Source of the DNA: Sulfurospirillum multivorans DSM 12446
GTDB taxonomy: Bacteria; Campylobacterota; Campylobacteria; Campylobacterales; Sulfurospirillaceae
Direction of reading: 5' to 3'
Assembly: GCF_000568815.1 (NCBI RefSeq)
Contig: NZ_CP007201.1
Location: 2,923,654 to 2,987,653, forward strand
DNA: 64,000 nt
How positions within the stretch are numbered: position 1 is the stretch's first letter; the number at the start of each line of letters is the position of its first letter. The notes under the pieces are model-generated. The model was not told where the DNA came from, made no database searches, and saw only the letters and a program-made list of their open reading frames with translations. Shown here one piece after another: positions 26,737-36,251 of this stretch. The position numbers and the translations under genes were made by a program.

Positions 26737-27366
26737 TTACCCAAACGCTAACCACACCCCAACGCCCAGCATCAATGTCCCTGCGATGCGGTTCATCAGC
26801 CTCACATTGTCGCCTTTTTGCAAAAAGATCCGCAAGGTATTGCCACCACTCGCGTAGATAATCATACAGACAAATTCAAGCGTTAAAATAATGGCTAAAA
26901 GCACGGATATCTGAGGTATAAGTGGCTTAGTTTGGTTGATAAAAGGCGGAAGAAGAGCGATGAAAAACGCCCACCCTTTTGGGTTAGCAATCGCCGTGAT
27001 AAAGCCTTGAAGTGCCAAAGAAGTCGCGGAGATAGTAGATGAACACTCCGTTTTTGAAAGCGCCATCTTGCCACGGTTCAGCCAGAGTTGCACACCCAAA
27101 TAGCCCAAATAAAGCCCGCCTGCGTATTTAAAAATCGTAAAAATATCAGGATGATTGATCATAATCGCCGCGACCCCAATGACCGAAGAGAGCGCTACAA
27201 TCGCCACTCCGACTAGCTCGCCTGCCATCATGTAAAACGTGCGCTTAAGCCCGATGCTCATGCCCAAACTCATCGCGAGTGTCATGCACATACCCGGAGT
27301 CACCGAGACAAAAAAGAAGGTGGGAAGAAAAATCGCCATAATCGAAAAATCAACTGCAGAAGCCAC
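26737..27366 (-). CDS. LysE/RhtB-family amino acid exporter
   Basis: GTG at 27364-27366 is preferred as start because AAAGGAT lies seven bases upstream and homologous proteins begin just before FLPTFFFVSVTPGMCM; a longer frame to 27402 lacks a site. The 209-residue product has six hydrophobic segments and the LysE/RhtB motif PGMCMTLAMSLGMSIGLKR. Members export lysine, threonine, homoserine or similar metabolites; the substrate here is not deducible. A TTTACATGTAAA copy follows its stop. Confidence 0.85.
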   Translation of the reverse strand: MASAVDFSIMAIFLPTFFFVSVTPGMCMTLAMSLGMSIGLKRTFYMMAGELVGVAIVALSSVIGVAAIMINHPDIFTIFKYAGGLYLGYLGVQLWLNRGKMALSKTECSSTISATSLALQGFITAIANPKGWAFFIALLPPFINQTKPLIPQISVLLAIILTLEFVCMIIYASGGNTLRIFLQKGDNVRLMNRIAGTLMLGVGVWLAFG

Positions 27367-27500
27367 GTCACATCCTTTAAACAAAATGGCATTATAGCTC
27401 ATCTCTTCTTTCTAAAAAAGAGAAGTTAGTTTTAAACGGTTTCATTTAATTTCAAGAAAGTTTCGTACAATGAAACATTAATTTACGCAAAGGTTAAGTC

Positions 27501-28166
27501 ATGACTGTCTCTGAAGCATTCAAAGCACGAAAATCCTCACGCGCTTTTTTACCCCAAGAGGTTTCACCAACACTCATCGAAGCGATTTTAAACGATGCCA
27601 AACACGCACCCTCAGGTGTCAATATGCAACCATGGCACGTGTACGTCGTCAGTGGAGAAAAAAAACACACACTTGAAACCAAAGTCATCGAAGCTTTTGA
27701 GCAAGGTCGCAAAGAGGTCATGGACTATGCGTACTACCCGTCCACGTGGGGAGAGCCCTATAAAAGTCGCCGAAAAGAGACAGGGCTTTTGATGTACAGC
27801 ACACTGGGCATTTCAAAAGAGGACAAATTAAGGCAAATCGAGCAATGGAAGCTCAACTACCGCGCATTTGACGCACCCGTGGTACTCTACTTTTTTATCG
27901 ACGCTAACCTTGAAAAAGGCTCGTATCTCGACTATGGCATGTTCTTGCAGTCCGTTATGTTGAGCGCTACGGAGAAAGGGTTAGCAACCTGCCCTCAAGC
28001 CGCTTTGGCTGAGTTTCCAAGCATCGTTAAAGAGGAACTTGGCACCCCAGAGAACATGCTTCTGCTTTGCGGTATGGCGCTCGGATATGAAGATAAAGAG
28101 GCGCTTATCAACAGCTACCGAACGCCTCGCATTAGCCTTGATTCGTTTGTAACATTCTACCGTTGA
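27501..28166 (+). CDS. Nitroreductase family FMN protein
   Basis: A 221-residue nitroreductase with FMN phosphate-binding residues in ARKSSRAFLPQEVSPTLIE and the HAPSGVNMQPWHVYVV segment, and the ATEKGLATCPQAALAEF segment before the C-terminal EDKEALINSYRTPR. It is shorter than the NfsA-like protein at 12399 and belongs to the NfnB/BluB-like half of the family. It probably reduces quinones, nitro compounds or flavin using NAD(P)H. Single gene, divergent from the LysE gene. Confidence 0.85.
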   Translation: MTVSEAFKARKSSRAFLPQEVSPTLIEAILNDAKHAPSGVNMQPWHVYVVSGEKKHTLETKVIEAFEQGRKEVMDYAYYPSTWGEPYKSRRKETGLLMYSTLGISKEDKLRQIEQWKLNYRAFDAPVVLYFFIDANLEKGSYLDYGMFLQSVMLSATEKGLATCPQAALAEFPSIVKEELGTPENMLLLCGMALGYEDKEALINSYRTPRISLDSFVTFYR

Positions 28167-28225
28167 GCGCATTCTTGCATCTAACCCATTTTCAAGTACA
28201 ATACCGTAAAACAAAAGGATAACGT

Positions 28226-28678
28226 ATGCGTCTACTTGGCAATGTTCTGTGGTTTCTTTTAGGTGGCGTTTTTATGGGGCTTTCGTGGTGGTTTTTTGGC
28301 GTCATTGCCTTGCTCACGATTGTCGGGATTCCTTGGGCAAAAGCCTGCTTTGTCATCGGTCAATTTACGTTCTTCCCCTTTGGCAAAGAGTCCATCAGCC
28401 GCAAATCACTGCATCAAAAAGAGGACATCGGCACGGGAACATTGGGGCTTATCGGTAACGTTTTTTGGTTTGTTTTTGCTGGTATTTGGCTTGCCATTGG
28501 GCACATTATGTCTGCCATTGCGTGCTTTGTAACGATCATCGGCATTCCGTTTGCGATCCAACACCTTAAATTGGCTGTCATTTCACTCGCACCCATTGGA
28601 CAAACCATCGTCGATAAAGAGGTCGCCGCGGTGATTCGTCAAAAAGAGGCGGAAGATTTTGTGGAGCAATCACGCTAA
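28226..28678 (+). CDS. YccF-domain inner membrane protein
   Basis: The 150-residue protein has two tandem YccF domains, each with the pattern GNVLWFLLGG / GNVFWFVFAG followed by TIVGIPWAKACF / TIIGIPFAIQHL. Four membrane segments are expected. Homologues are conserved, but their function is not established. AAAGGAT precedes the ATG. The acetyltransferase gene begins three bases after the stop, so the two are co-transcribed. Confidence 0.88.
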   Translation: MRLLGNVLWFLLGGVFMGLSWWFFGVIALLTIVGIPWAKACFVIGQFTFFPFGKESISRKSLHQKEDIGTGTLGLIGNVFWFVFAGIWLAIGHIMSAIACFVTIIGIPFAIQHLKLAVISLAPIGQTIVDKEVAAVIRQKEAEDFVEQSR

Positions 28679-28681
28679 ACA

Positions 28682-29152
28682 ATGCCCATAACGATCCATC
28701 CTTTTGAGACCTTGTTTACCACTGAAATTGTCAACCTCCATCACGCCTGCGTACATGCGATTGACCCCTCCATCTATTCGCTCGAACAGCAAGAAGCGTG
28801 GGCGCACACGCCGCCTAATTATCCGTATTGGGAGAAAAGGCTTTCTCTTAAAAAACCGTTTGTGGCGATGGTGGAAGCAAAAATTGTCGGATTTATAGAG
28901 CTCGAAGAGAACGGACATATCGACTGCGCCTACACTCATCCAGCGTATCAAAAGTGTGGCGTGATGAGCGAACTTTATACGTATGCCCAAAATGTGGCGC
29001 AGCAAAAAGGCATCAAACGCTTATTCCTCGAAGCCTCCATCGTCGCAAAACCCTTTTTTGAAAAGCGCGGATTTGTCACACTCACGCGCAATGAAATCAA
29101 GAGAAATGCTCAAATGATCGTCAATTTTTCGATGGAAAAAATACTCAGCTGA
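28682..29152 (+). CDS. GNAT-family N-acetyltransferase
   Basis: The 156-residue protein has the GNAT core: KPFVAMVEAKIVGFIEL (strand pair), HIDCAYTHPAYQKCGVMSELYTYA containing the acetyl-CoA loop (Q-x-C-G-V in place of Q-x-x-G-x-G/A) and the C-terminal LFLEASIVAKPFFEKRGFV. Substrate unknown. It follows the YccF gene by three bases. A TTTACATGTAAA copy lies four bases after the stop. Confidence 0.85.
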   Translation: MPITIHPFETLFTTEIVNLHHACVHAIDPSIYSLEQQEAWAHTPPNYPYWEKRLSLKKPFVAMVEAKIVGFIELEENGHIDCAYTHPAYQKCGVMSELYTYAQNVAQQKGIKRLFLEASIVAKPFFEKRGFVTLTRNEIKRNAQMIVNFSMEKILS

Positions 29153-29249
29153 ATCTTTACATGTAAAACCATTTTAACCTCATTTCTTCTTGACCCTGTA
29201 ATATGTTCGTACTATAATCACCCTAACGCTATCGTAATAAGGATCGTTT

Positions 29250-29753
29250 ATGTATCTACTATTGGTCGCAAGTTTAAATGAAAACATGAAGTTGGCACGA
29301 AGGATCGAAAAAAGCCTAGAAACACTGGGCGTTAAAAGCAAAATCATCAATTTAGTCGATTTGAACATCACCCTATACGACTCAACAAAAGAGGAAAATG
29401 ACGGCATTCCAAGCAAAATCACAGAGCTCTCAAGCACCATGAAAAACGCTTCAGGCTACATCGTCGTATCGCCCGAGTACAACTACTCCATTCCGCCAAC
29501 ACTCACCAACGTCATCGCATGGCTCTCCCGAAACGGTGAGGATTTCAGAGAACTCTTCACCCTAAAATACGTCCAACTCGCAACGCACTCAGGTGTAGGC
29601 GGAAATGACGTCTGCAACGCGATGCGTTTACAGTTTTCAAAACTCGGAGCCATTGTCGCACCCAGAGAGATTGTAACAACGCCCAAAAAAGAGGTTGAAG
29701 AAGCTAGTTTGCAGAGGATTTTGAGCCAGTTTGTGGGGATTTCGCAGAAGTAA
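29250..29753 (+). CDS. NAD(P)H-dependent FMN reductase
   Basis: A 167-residue flavodoxin-like protein of the NADPH-dependent FMN reductase family: N-terminal VASLNENMKLARRIEKSLE, the flavin-binding SGYIVVSPEYNYSIPPTLTNVIAWLSR and KYVQLATHSGVGGNDVC. Such enzymes reduce FMN, quinones or azo compounds. It stands alone, upstream of a convergent VapC-type toxin gene. Confidence 0.87.
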   Translation: MYLLLVASLNENMKLARRIEKSLETLGVKSKIINLVDLNITLYDSTKEENDGIPSKITELSSTMKNASGYIVVSPEYNYSIPPTLTNVIAWLSRNGEDFRELFTLKYVQLATHSGVGGNDVCNAMRLQFSKLGAIVAPREIVTTPKKEVEEASLQRILSQFVGISQK

Positions 29754-29760
29754 CAGCGCG

Positions 29761-30183
29761 TTATTTTGAATTTGCATCCACAAAAATCAAAAATTCCTGT
29801 GGTGACATCACTTTGATAGTGGCGTTTTTAAACCCTGTGGCATCGCGCGTGACGATGGCGTCCACGTCAGTGTATTTGGCGCTAGTGTAAATGACACTGT
29901 CTTCAAAATCACTCCCAACGCTGCGCACACTCTCCACTAAAACAGGTTTGGTGAGGTTGGTGATTTCAAACAGGGTGAGCAAGTTTTCCATCGTCTGATT
30001 GCATCGTTTTTTATCGAGATGTTTGCCCAAAAGGTAGTAGAGTGTGGTGAGTGTTGTGGGGCATAAAAAGCCTTGGATCTGCTTTGATTCTATCTTTAAA
30101 AAGATCGCTTGCGCCAATTCACTAAAAGGTTCGAGGTCCAAAAGAAGGTCTAAAACAACGTTCGTATCGAGTAATACTCTCAT
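29761..30183 (-). CDS. PIN-domain toxin (VapC type)
   Basis: The 140-residue protein has the PIN RNase fold: first acidic residue in LLDTNVVLDLLLD, a second set in FEDSVIYTSAKY and the last in VDAIVTRDATGF. These acidic residues bind the metal for ribonuclease activity. Its start overlaps the upstream antitoxin-like gene by 4 bp, the usual VapBC order. It is convergent with the FMN reductase, with 7 bp between stops. Confidence 0.88.
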   Translation of the reverse strand: MRVLLDTNVVLDLLLDLEPFSELAQAIFLKIESKQIQGFLCPTTLTTLYYLLGKHLDKKRCNQTMENLLTLFEITNLTKPVLVESVRSVGSDFEDSVIYTSAKYTDVDAIVTRDATGFKNATIKVMSPQEFLIFVDANSK

Positions 30184-30410
30184 AAATATTTCTTTTCAAG
30201 ATACGCTTGATACGCCTCTTCCCCAGCTCCTTTTAAAATGCCCCGAAGTTGTGAAGTTTTAGACGATGGCGCTGTTTTTTCCTCTTTTTTCAAGATAGAC
30301 TCAAAAAACTGCGTGACCATTTTTGAAACGGAAGTGTTGTGTTTTTTTGCATACAGTTTCATATTTTCGATCAACTGCACATCCGTATAAAGCGTTATTT
30401 TTGAACTCAT
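30180..30410 (-). CDS. Ribbon-helix-helix antitoxin (DUF6364-like)
   Basis: The 76-residue protein begins with a strand (KITLYTDVQLIENMKLYAKKHNTSVSKMVTQFFESIL in two pieces) typical of the ribbon-helix-helix DNA-binding fold, followed by a Lys/Ser-rich toxin-binding tail. It overlaps the PIN toxin gene by 4 bp. Together they form a toxin-antitoxin module; the antitoxin should repress its own promoter, where an inverted repeat stands at 30428-30452. Confidence 0.82.
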   Translation of the reverse strand: MSSKITLYTDVQLIENMKLYAKKHNTSVSKMVTQFFESILKKEEKTAPSSKTSQLRGILKGAGEEAYQAYLEKKYL

Positions 30411-30427
30411 TTCCCGCTCCTTTTAGT

Positions 30428-30452
30428 CGTATATATTTTTTATTATTATACG
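30428..30452. promoter_or_regulatory. Candidate operator of the PIN toxin-antitoxin pair
   Basis: Inverted arms CGTATA and TATACG, 13 bp apart in an A/T-only centre, lie 18-42 bp upstream of the antitoxin ATG. This is the place and shape expected for a ribbon-helix-helix autorepression site. Confidence 0.45.
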
Positions 30453-30560
30453 GTATTTTTTGTTTTGTGTCAAAAGGGAATTTAGAGATAATCTTGTATA
30501 ATTGAAAGATATAAGAGATTATTGAGTGTGGGTTAACGAAAATTTGAAAGGGGATTTTTT

Positions 30561-30992
30561 ATGTTCGATATAGCAACTATATCCACTGCGGTTGGTAGTG
30601 TTAAAACTGCAATCGAAATTGCAAAACTTATAAAAGAGAGTTCAGGGTCTCTGCAAAAAGCAGAGCTTGATTTAAAACTAGCTGAACTTATTACCTCTCT
30701 TGCTGATGTCAAACTGCAAATGGCAGATATTAAAGATGCTCTTCTGGAAAGTGAAAACGAGAAAAAAGAACTCAAAGCAAAATTGGCATTACAAGCCAAA
30801 CTTGAATTTGAAATGCCTTACTATTGGACGATAGAAGAAGATGGTGAAAAAGATGGACCATTTTGCCAACTCTGTTACGATAAAGAAAAAAAGCTTATTC
30901 GATTACAAGATCTACAAGATGGTGAATGGTTGTGCCATTCCTGTGGAAAACTTTTTAAGGACAAAACTTATACTTCAAGAAATTATTATTGA
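30561..30992 (+). CDS. Coiled-coil protein with C-terminal zinc ribbon
   Basis: The 143-residue protein starts with a hydrophobic helix (MFDIATISTAVGSVKTAIEI), continues as a coiled coil to about residue 85 (LADVKLQMADIKDALLESE) and ends in a compact four-cysteine unit, CQLC ... CHSC, about 23 residues apart. The zinc ribbon resembles those of short phage- or island-borne proteins. The gene is low in GC relative to its neighbours and stands alone after a TATAAT box (about 30497). No function is known to me. Confidence 0.75.
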   Translation: MFDIATISTAVGSVKTAIEIAKLIKESSGSLQKAELDLKLAELITSLADVKLQMADIKDALLESENEKKELKAKLALQAKLEFEMPYYWTIEEDGEKDGPFCQLCYDKEKKLIRLQDLQDGEWLCHSCGKLFKDKTYTSRNYY

Positions 30993-31014
30993 GAGGCTTA
31001 TATCTAAACCTCTC
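30991..31014. terminator. Weak hairpin between convergent genes
   Basis: GAGAGG and CCTCTC, 12 bases apart, lie between the stops of the zinc-ribbon gene and the RND gene, overlapping the latter. Short stem, no T-tract. Confidence 0.35.
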
Positions 31015-34000
31015 ACTCCTCAATTTTCTGCATCCGATAATACAACACAGGAATCACCAAAAGCGTCAATATCGCGGAACTCACCACACCGCCGATCATC
31101 GGAGCGGCGATGCGTTGCATGACTTCGCTTCCGACACCATCCAACCACATAATCGGTAAAAGTCCTCCAAGGATGGCGAAAACGGTCATCAGTTTGGGGC
31201 GAACTCTCAGCACTGCACCTTCAAAGATGGCTTCTTGAATATTTTTTGCCGTTCGCTCTTTTACATGTAAAATGGCTTCTTCAAGATAGATGATCATAAC
31301 AATCGCCGTTTCCACCGCGATGCCGATGAGTGCCAAAAAGCCCACGATGACAGCGATGGAAAGGTTAAAGTTCAAGACATCCACATACAAAAACCCACCC
31401 ACAGCGGCAAGTGGCAAAGTCAAAAAGACCAAAAGTGCATTTTTAAACGAACCAAGCCCTAAGTAAATGAGCACAAACGTCACCAAAAGTGTTAGCGGAA
31501 GAATGAATTGAAGGCGCTCCATCGCACTTTCCAAGTATTCGCTCTCCCCTGCCCAACCGATGTAAAAACCTGTTGGAAACTCCACACTCTCTTTTAAAAT
31601 CTTGCTCGCTTCTTCTTTATAGGTTTTAGACGAAAAGCCCTCTTTGAGCGTGATGTAGATGTAGTTGACTTTCTTGCCCATCTCAGACTTTAATTCACTC
31701 GCGCCCACGTCGTAACCCAGTTCTACAAAGTGCCCCAGACGTTGAAACCCGTACGGCGTTTTGATGGTCAACTCACTGATGGCATTCAGGTCTTTACGAC
31801 TCTCTTCTTCCAGTCTTAACGTGATCGCATAACGCTCGATGCCTTGGTAAAAGGTGCTCACTTTCGAGCCACCGATGGCGTTGTCCACGAAGTTAAGTAT
31901 CTCTTCTTTCGTGAGACCATACGCGGCGATGTTTTCAGGCTTGAGCGTCATATTTAGGTAATAACCGCTATTTGCCTTGTCTGCAAAGATGCTTTTCGTT
32001 CCCTCGTAATTAGCGAGTACACTGGCGATTTTATTGGCGCTATCTTCTAGCGCTTGGTCATTGTCGCCATACAGTTTGATGCCAAGTGGTGTTCGTATGC
32101 CAGTGATGAGCATGTCGATGCGCCCGCGAATCGGGTATGTCCATGAGTTCGTAAGCCCTAACATTTGGAGTTGTTCGTTCATCTCATCTCTGAGTTTCTC
32201 GTAGCTCATACCTGAACGCCACTGCTCTTTGGGTTTGAGCTGTATGATGGTCTCGATCATCGAAAGCGGTGCTGGGTCTGTCGCACTCTCCGCTCGCCCT
32301 GCTTTGGCAAACGTACTTTCCACTTCAGGAAAGCTCTTGATAACTTCATTGCTCTTTTGCGCGTACTCTTTTGCCATCTCTATACTGATGCCAAACGGTG
32401 TGACGGGCATATACATAAACGTCTGCTCATTCAGAGGTGGCATAAACTCCCAGCGCTGTTTCGTAAACGTGTAATAACCGAGTACCAAAAAGCCGATGAA
32501 CGCAACCATAGCGATGTACCAAAAACGCATATGCAGTCGTAAAAGTGGCGCATAAAGCCAGATGAAAAAGTTATTAAGTGGATTTTTATGTTCTTCAAGG
32601 ATTTTGCCTTTGACAAAAAAGAGCATCAAAAGCGGAACCAGCGTGATGGAAAGCACTGCGCCGATGAGCATCGCGAAGGTTTTGGTGTACGCCAACGGTT
32701 TAAAGAGCGCGCCCTCTTGACCGCTGAGTGCGAAGATAGGCAAGAAGCTGACCACGATGAGTAAAAGGGCAAAAAAGATGGGGCGACCCACTTGTTTGGA
32801 CGAAGCGATGATGATGGCTTTGCGCTCTTCTTCGCTTTTTGGCTCGCCATGCGAGAGCTTTTTATGGACGTTTTCGATCATCACGATACACGCATCAACC
32901 ATCGCACCAATAGCTATGGCAATGCCACCCAAACTCATGATGTTCGACTCCAACCCAAAAAGCTTCATGCACAAAAAGGTCAAAGCAATGGTAAGTGGTA
33001 AAACGATAATGACGACCAAGGCACTTCTAAAATGAAGTAAAAAGAGCATCACCACTGCCAAAACGACGATGCTCTCTTCCAAAAGGGCACGTTTGAGGTT
33101 ATTGATCGCTTTGGTAATGAGGTCGCTTCTATCGTACGTCGTCACCACTTCCACATCGTTTACATGTAAAGATTCTAGCTTCTCTTTGACCGCTTGGATG
33201 ACCTTGTAAGCGTTCTCTTTGTGGCGCACAACCACAACGCCTCCGACCACTTCGCCTTCACCGTTCAGCTCTGCCAAACCACTTCGGTAGGTAGGAACCA
33301 CACGCACATCGGCGATGTCAGAGAGTTTGAGAGGAATGCCATTCACCGTTTTGATGGTAATGTTTGAAAGGTCTTCTAATGAAGCGGCAAAACCTCTGGC
33401 TTGGATGATCTGCTCAAAGCCATTTTCAAGCACGACACGCCCACCCAAATCACTGTTGTTTTTGGAAAGTGCGCTCATAAGATCGTCGATGCTGAGATCA
33501 TACTTGTAGAGTGCGTCCGGACGAAGTGTGACTTCATAGTCTTTGACAAAACCGCCCACACTCGCCACTTCACTCACCCCTTCAACACCCAAAAGTGCGT
33601 AGCGGTAGAGGTAATCTTGAATGCTTCGAAGCTCATCTAAGCCTCTGTTTTTAGACGTAAGTGCATACTCAAACGCCCAACCGATGCCCGTTGCATCAGG
33701 GCCTAGTTTGATGGTCGCATTTTTGGGTGCATTTTTAGAGACGTTTTGGATGACTTCATTCACCCTGTCACGCGCCCAGTAAAGGTCGGTGCCATCTTCA
33801 AAGATGATGTAAACGATGGCATTTTCATACGAGGTAAACGCGCGCACGGTTTTGGTTTTTGCGACCGAGAGTAACGCATTGGTCAGTTCATAAACGAGCT
33901 GATCTTGGATGATTTTAGGTGACTGTCCCAAATACTTCACATTCACGATGACTTGCGGTGGTGTCAGGTCTGGCAAAGCATCCAGTGGTGTCTGCCGAAT

Positions 34001-34090
34001 CGCCCAGAACGAGAGAAATGCGGCGATGAGCAAGGTGAGCAGAAGAAGCGCCTTGTTTTTGACGCTTTTTTCAATGATACTCTCGATCAT
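31013..34090 (-). CDS. Heavy-metal RND efflux pump, inner membrane subunit (CusA/CzcA)
   Basis: At 1025 residues with 12 membrane segments and two large periplasmic loops it has the size and layout of the HME-RND pumps. Family motifs include SIIEKSVKNKALLLL, DALPDLTPPQVIVNVKYLGQSP and, in the fourth-helix region, GGIAIAIGAMVDACIVMIEN with the proton-relay Asp. NALIGGSK-like and KVNYIYITLKEG segments follow. It ejects Cu(I)/Ag(I) or divalent metals from the periplasm; Met-rich stretches do not decide which. Last gene of a four-gene operon; 4-bp overlap with the adaptor. Confidence 0.92.
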   Translation of the reverse strand: MIESIIEKSVKNKALLLLTLLIAAFLSFWAIRQTPLDALPDLTPPQVIVNVKYLGQSPKIIQDQLVYELTNALLSVAKTKTVRAFTSYENAIVYIIFEDGTDLYWARDRVNEVIQNVSKNAPKNATIKLGPDATGIGWAFEYALTSKNRGLDELRSIQDYLYRYALLGVEGVSEVASVGGFVKDYEVTLRPDALYKYDLSIDDLMSALSKNNSDLGGRVVLENGFEQIIQARGFAASLEDLSNITIKTVNGIPLKLSDIADVRVVPTYRSGLAELNGEGEVVGGVVVVRHKENAYKVIQAVKEKLESLHVNDVEVVTTYDRSDLITKAINNLKRALLEESIVVLAVVMLFLLHFRSALVVIIVLPLTIALTFLCMKLFGLESNIMSLGGIAIAIGAMVDACIVMIENVHKKLSHGEPKSEEERKAIIIASSKQVGRPIFFALLLIVVSFLPIFALSGQEGALFKPLAYTKTFAMLIGAVLSITLVPLLMLFFVKGKILEEHKNPLNNFFIWLYAPLLRLHMRFWYIAMVAFIGFLVLGYYTFTKQRWEFMPPLNEQTFMYMPVTPFGISIEMAKEYAQKSNEVIKSFPEVESTFAKAGRAESATDPAPLSMIETIIQLKPKEQWRSGMSYEKLRDEMNEQLQMLGLTNSWTYPIRGRIDMLITGIRTPLGIKLYGDNDQALEDSANKIASVLANYEGTKSIFADKANSGYYLNMTLKPENIAAYGLTKEEILNFVDNAIGGSKVSTFYQGIERYAITLRLEEESRKDLNAISELTIKTPYGFQRLGHFVELGYDVGASELKSEMGKKVNYIYITLKEGFSSKTYKEEASKILKESVEFPTGFYIGWAGESEYLESAMERLQFILPLTLLVTFVLIYLGLGSFKNALLVFLTLPLAAVGGFLYVDVLNFNLSIAVIVGFLALIGIAVETAIVMIIYLEEAILHVKERTAKNIQEAIFEGAVLRVRPKLMTVFAILGGLLPIMWLDGVGSEVMQRIAAPMIGGVVSSAILTLLVIPVLYYRMQKIEE

Positions 34091-35073
34091 TTCATTGCCC
34101 CTGCGTTATTTTGGGCATCGGCATCAAACATAAAGAGCGCATTGGCGACTACAACATCGCCCTCTTTTAGGCCTTTGATGATTTCAAAGGTGTCGTTATT
34201 CAGGCGTTTCGCTTCGATCTCGCGTGGTTCGTATTCGCCTTCAAATTCACCTTTGACAAAGACACTCGTCTTTGCGCCTTTGGTCATCACCGCACTTTTT
34301 GGAAGGGCTAAATACTCACGTTTGGCTGTTCCAAAACGTGCTTTGGCAAAGGCATTTTCGTAGATTTCAAGCTCTTTATTTTCAATGACTAAACGCACAT
34401 CCACACTTTTCGTTTGCGGATCAACTTTTGGGTAGATAAAATCAATTTTTGCTTTGTAGGGTTTTGAACTCATATCAAAAAAGATGTCAGCCGTTTGGGC
34501 AGTTTTGACAAAGTCGAGGTCTTTTTCATACACTTTGACAATGAGCCATAAGTTGGCGTAGTCACTGATCTCATAGAGTTTTGTTCCTTTAGGAACGAAC
34601 GCACCTTGGTTGACGGCTTTTTGGGTAACGATGCCACTGTATGGCGAAACGATGGTGATGTTTTCAGGCACATTTTTATCCGCGATAATCTTCGCAATGG
34701 TCTTCTCATCAACGCCTAAAAGTTTAAGCTTCTGAGTAATGCTCTGAACCATGCTGTCACTTTTAATGCGAAGCGCGTTGATGAGTTCTAGCTCTGCGGT
34801 GTAAATCTCTTGCGAATAGAGCTTTGCAAGCGGCTCACCTTTTTTTACATGTAAAAAGTTTTTGTTCACATACAGTTGCTCGATAAACGCGTCATAACGC
34901 AAGCTTACCTCTTTGACACCCTCTTCGTTGGCCTTGGTGTAGCCGTAAAACTCTTTGGCGGAACCTTCCAATACCTTTTTCACTTCGATGGTTTTGACAT
35001 TGAAAATCTGCTTGGCATCAAGCGTGGAGCCTAACAGTAAAAGTGCTGTTAAAATAAGATGGGTGACTTTCAT
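34087..35073 (-). CDS. RND periplasmic adaptor (CusB-like)
   Basis: The 328-residue membrane fusion protein has a signal peptide (about 1-20), an alpha hairpin near residues 90-145 (SQEIYTAELELINALRIKSD), a lipoyl half-site (VSPYSGIVTQKAVNQGAFV) and a beta-barrel domain. It lacks the N-terminal metal-binding extension of the Escherichia coli CusB. It links the pump downstream to the TolC protein upstream. Overlaps of 4 bp with both neighbours show translational coupling. Confidence 0.9.
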   Translation of the reverse strand: MKVTHLILTALLLLGSTLDAKQIFNVKTIEVKKVLEGSAKEFYGYTKANEEGVKEVSLRYDAFIEQLYVNKNFLHVKKGEPLAKLYSQEIYTAELELINALRIKSDSMVQSITQKLKLLGVDEKTIAKIIADKNVPENITIVSPYSGIVTQKAVNQGAFVPKGTKLYEISDYANLWLIVKVYEKDLDFVKTAQTADIFFDMSSKPYKAKIDFIYPKVDPQTKSVDVRLVIENKELEIYENAFAKARFGTAKREYLALPKSAVMTKGAKTSVFVKGEFEGEYEPREIEAKRLNNDTFEIIKGLKEGDVVVANALFMFDADAQNNAGAMK

Positions 35074-36251
35074 AGCTCGACTCCTAAAAGGGTGTAGATT
35101 TTGATGATAGACTCGTTATACGCGAACGTGTTAGCGTTGATCTGTTTTTGCGCTTCAATGATTTGACTGAGTACATTGAGAAGACTCAAAAGGGCATCAT
35201 TTTGAGAAAGTGCGGTACTTTGAAGCACTTCGTACATCTTCTCATTTTCATACAAAACTTCTTTGGCAAGCGAGATTTTGTCGTACTGAAGCTCTTTATT
35301 TAAAAGCTCGTCTTTGAGCTCAAACAGTAAGCTTTTATGCACCGACTGTACACTTTGTTCGGACGCGGCATGAGTCAGTGTGGCTTTTTGGATGGAGGCG
35401 TTTTCTTTGCCGTAAATTGGAAGCGGTACGGAAATGCCTACAAAAGCGTAGTCATCTCTGCCTTGTCTTCGGTTATAGCCTAGTGTTACCGTGACATCGG
35501 GCGTTTTATTCGCTTTTTCATAACGCAAGTTCAACAACTCTTTATTGCTTTGGATGATTTGTGCTTGAAGCTTGGGTGATTTTTCCAAAAGCTTCTCTTC
35601 ATCACTGAGAAGGTAGGGTAACAAGCCCTCATGTGCTCTTATCTCAGGCATTTTCGTAACGATGATGCTCTCTAGCTTTCGCTCTATAGAAGCTTTGTCA
35701 CGAAGCAGTGTCTTTTTCTCAATGGCAAGATTTTTTTGCAAAATTGTATTGTTCAGCGTATCGACATAATGCGCGCTCGTGGTGTTATATGAGAGGTGTG
35801 CATTTTTCAGGTCTTCCAACACTTTTTCATACTTGGTTACTAAAGTAAGGTCTTGATTGATGCGGATATAGCTTTGCTCCAACACACCAATTTCTCGTTG
35901 CATTTCAAGTTTTTTGGCTCTAAGCTCTAGCTTTTTAATCGCCAAATCTTGCAATGCAATCGACTCTTTGATGTCCAGTTTTCCACCCGTTGGGATTGTT
36001 TGGGAAAGAGAAATCGCCTCATTTTGCATCTCTTTATTTCGCGTGAGAGGTTCATTTAAAAAGATGTCGTTGACCCCAACAGAAAGCATAGGGTTTTCCC
36101 AAATCTTGCTTATATCAACCTCTTTTTCAAGCGCTTTAACCTCAGCTTCGAGTGCCTTTAACTCATAGTTATGACTGTAGGCTAAAGAGGTTAACTCACT
36201 TTGCGCCCATGCGTAGCCCGCTAGGGCTACGACTAAAAGAGCTCGTTTCAT
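35070..36251 (-). CDS. TolC-family outer membrane protein of the metal efflux operon
   Basis: The 393-residue protein has a signal peptide ending in YAWA and the two-repeat helical structure of outer membrane efflux factors (SYIRINQDLTLVTKYEKVLE, LLNLRYEKANKTPDVTVTLG, VGISVPLPIYGKENASIQKA). It completes the CusCBA-like tripartite pump. Its ATG overlaps the stop of the YtkA-like gene by one base (TAATG), and its 3' end overlaps the adaptor gene. Confidence 0.9.
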   Translation of the reverse strand: MKRALLVVALAGYAWAQSELTSLAYSHNYELKALEAEVKALEKEVDISKIWENPMLSVGVNDIFLNEPLTRNKEMQNEAISLSQTIPTGGKLDIKESIALQDLAIKKLELRAKKLEMQREIGVLEQSYIRINQDLTLVTKYEKVLEDLKNAHLSYNTTSAHYVDTLNNTILQKNLAIEKKTLLRDKASIERKLESIIVTKMPEIRAHEGLLPYLLSDEEKLLEKSPKLQAQIIQSNKELLNLRYEKANKTPDVTVTLGYNRRQGRDDYAFVGISVPLPIYGKENASIQKATLTHAASEQSVQSVHKSLLFELKDELLNKELQYDKISLAKEVLYENEKMYEVLQSTALSQNDALLSLLNVLSQIIEAQKQINANTFAYNESIIKIYTLLGVEL

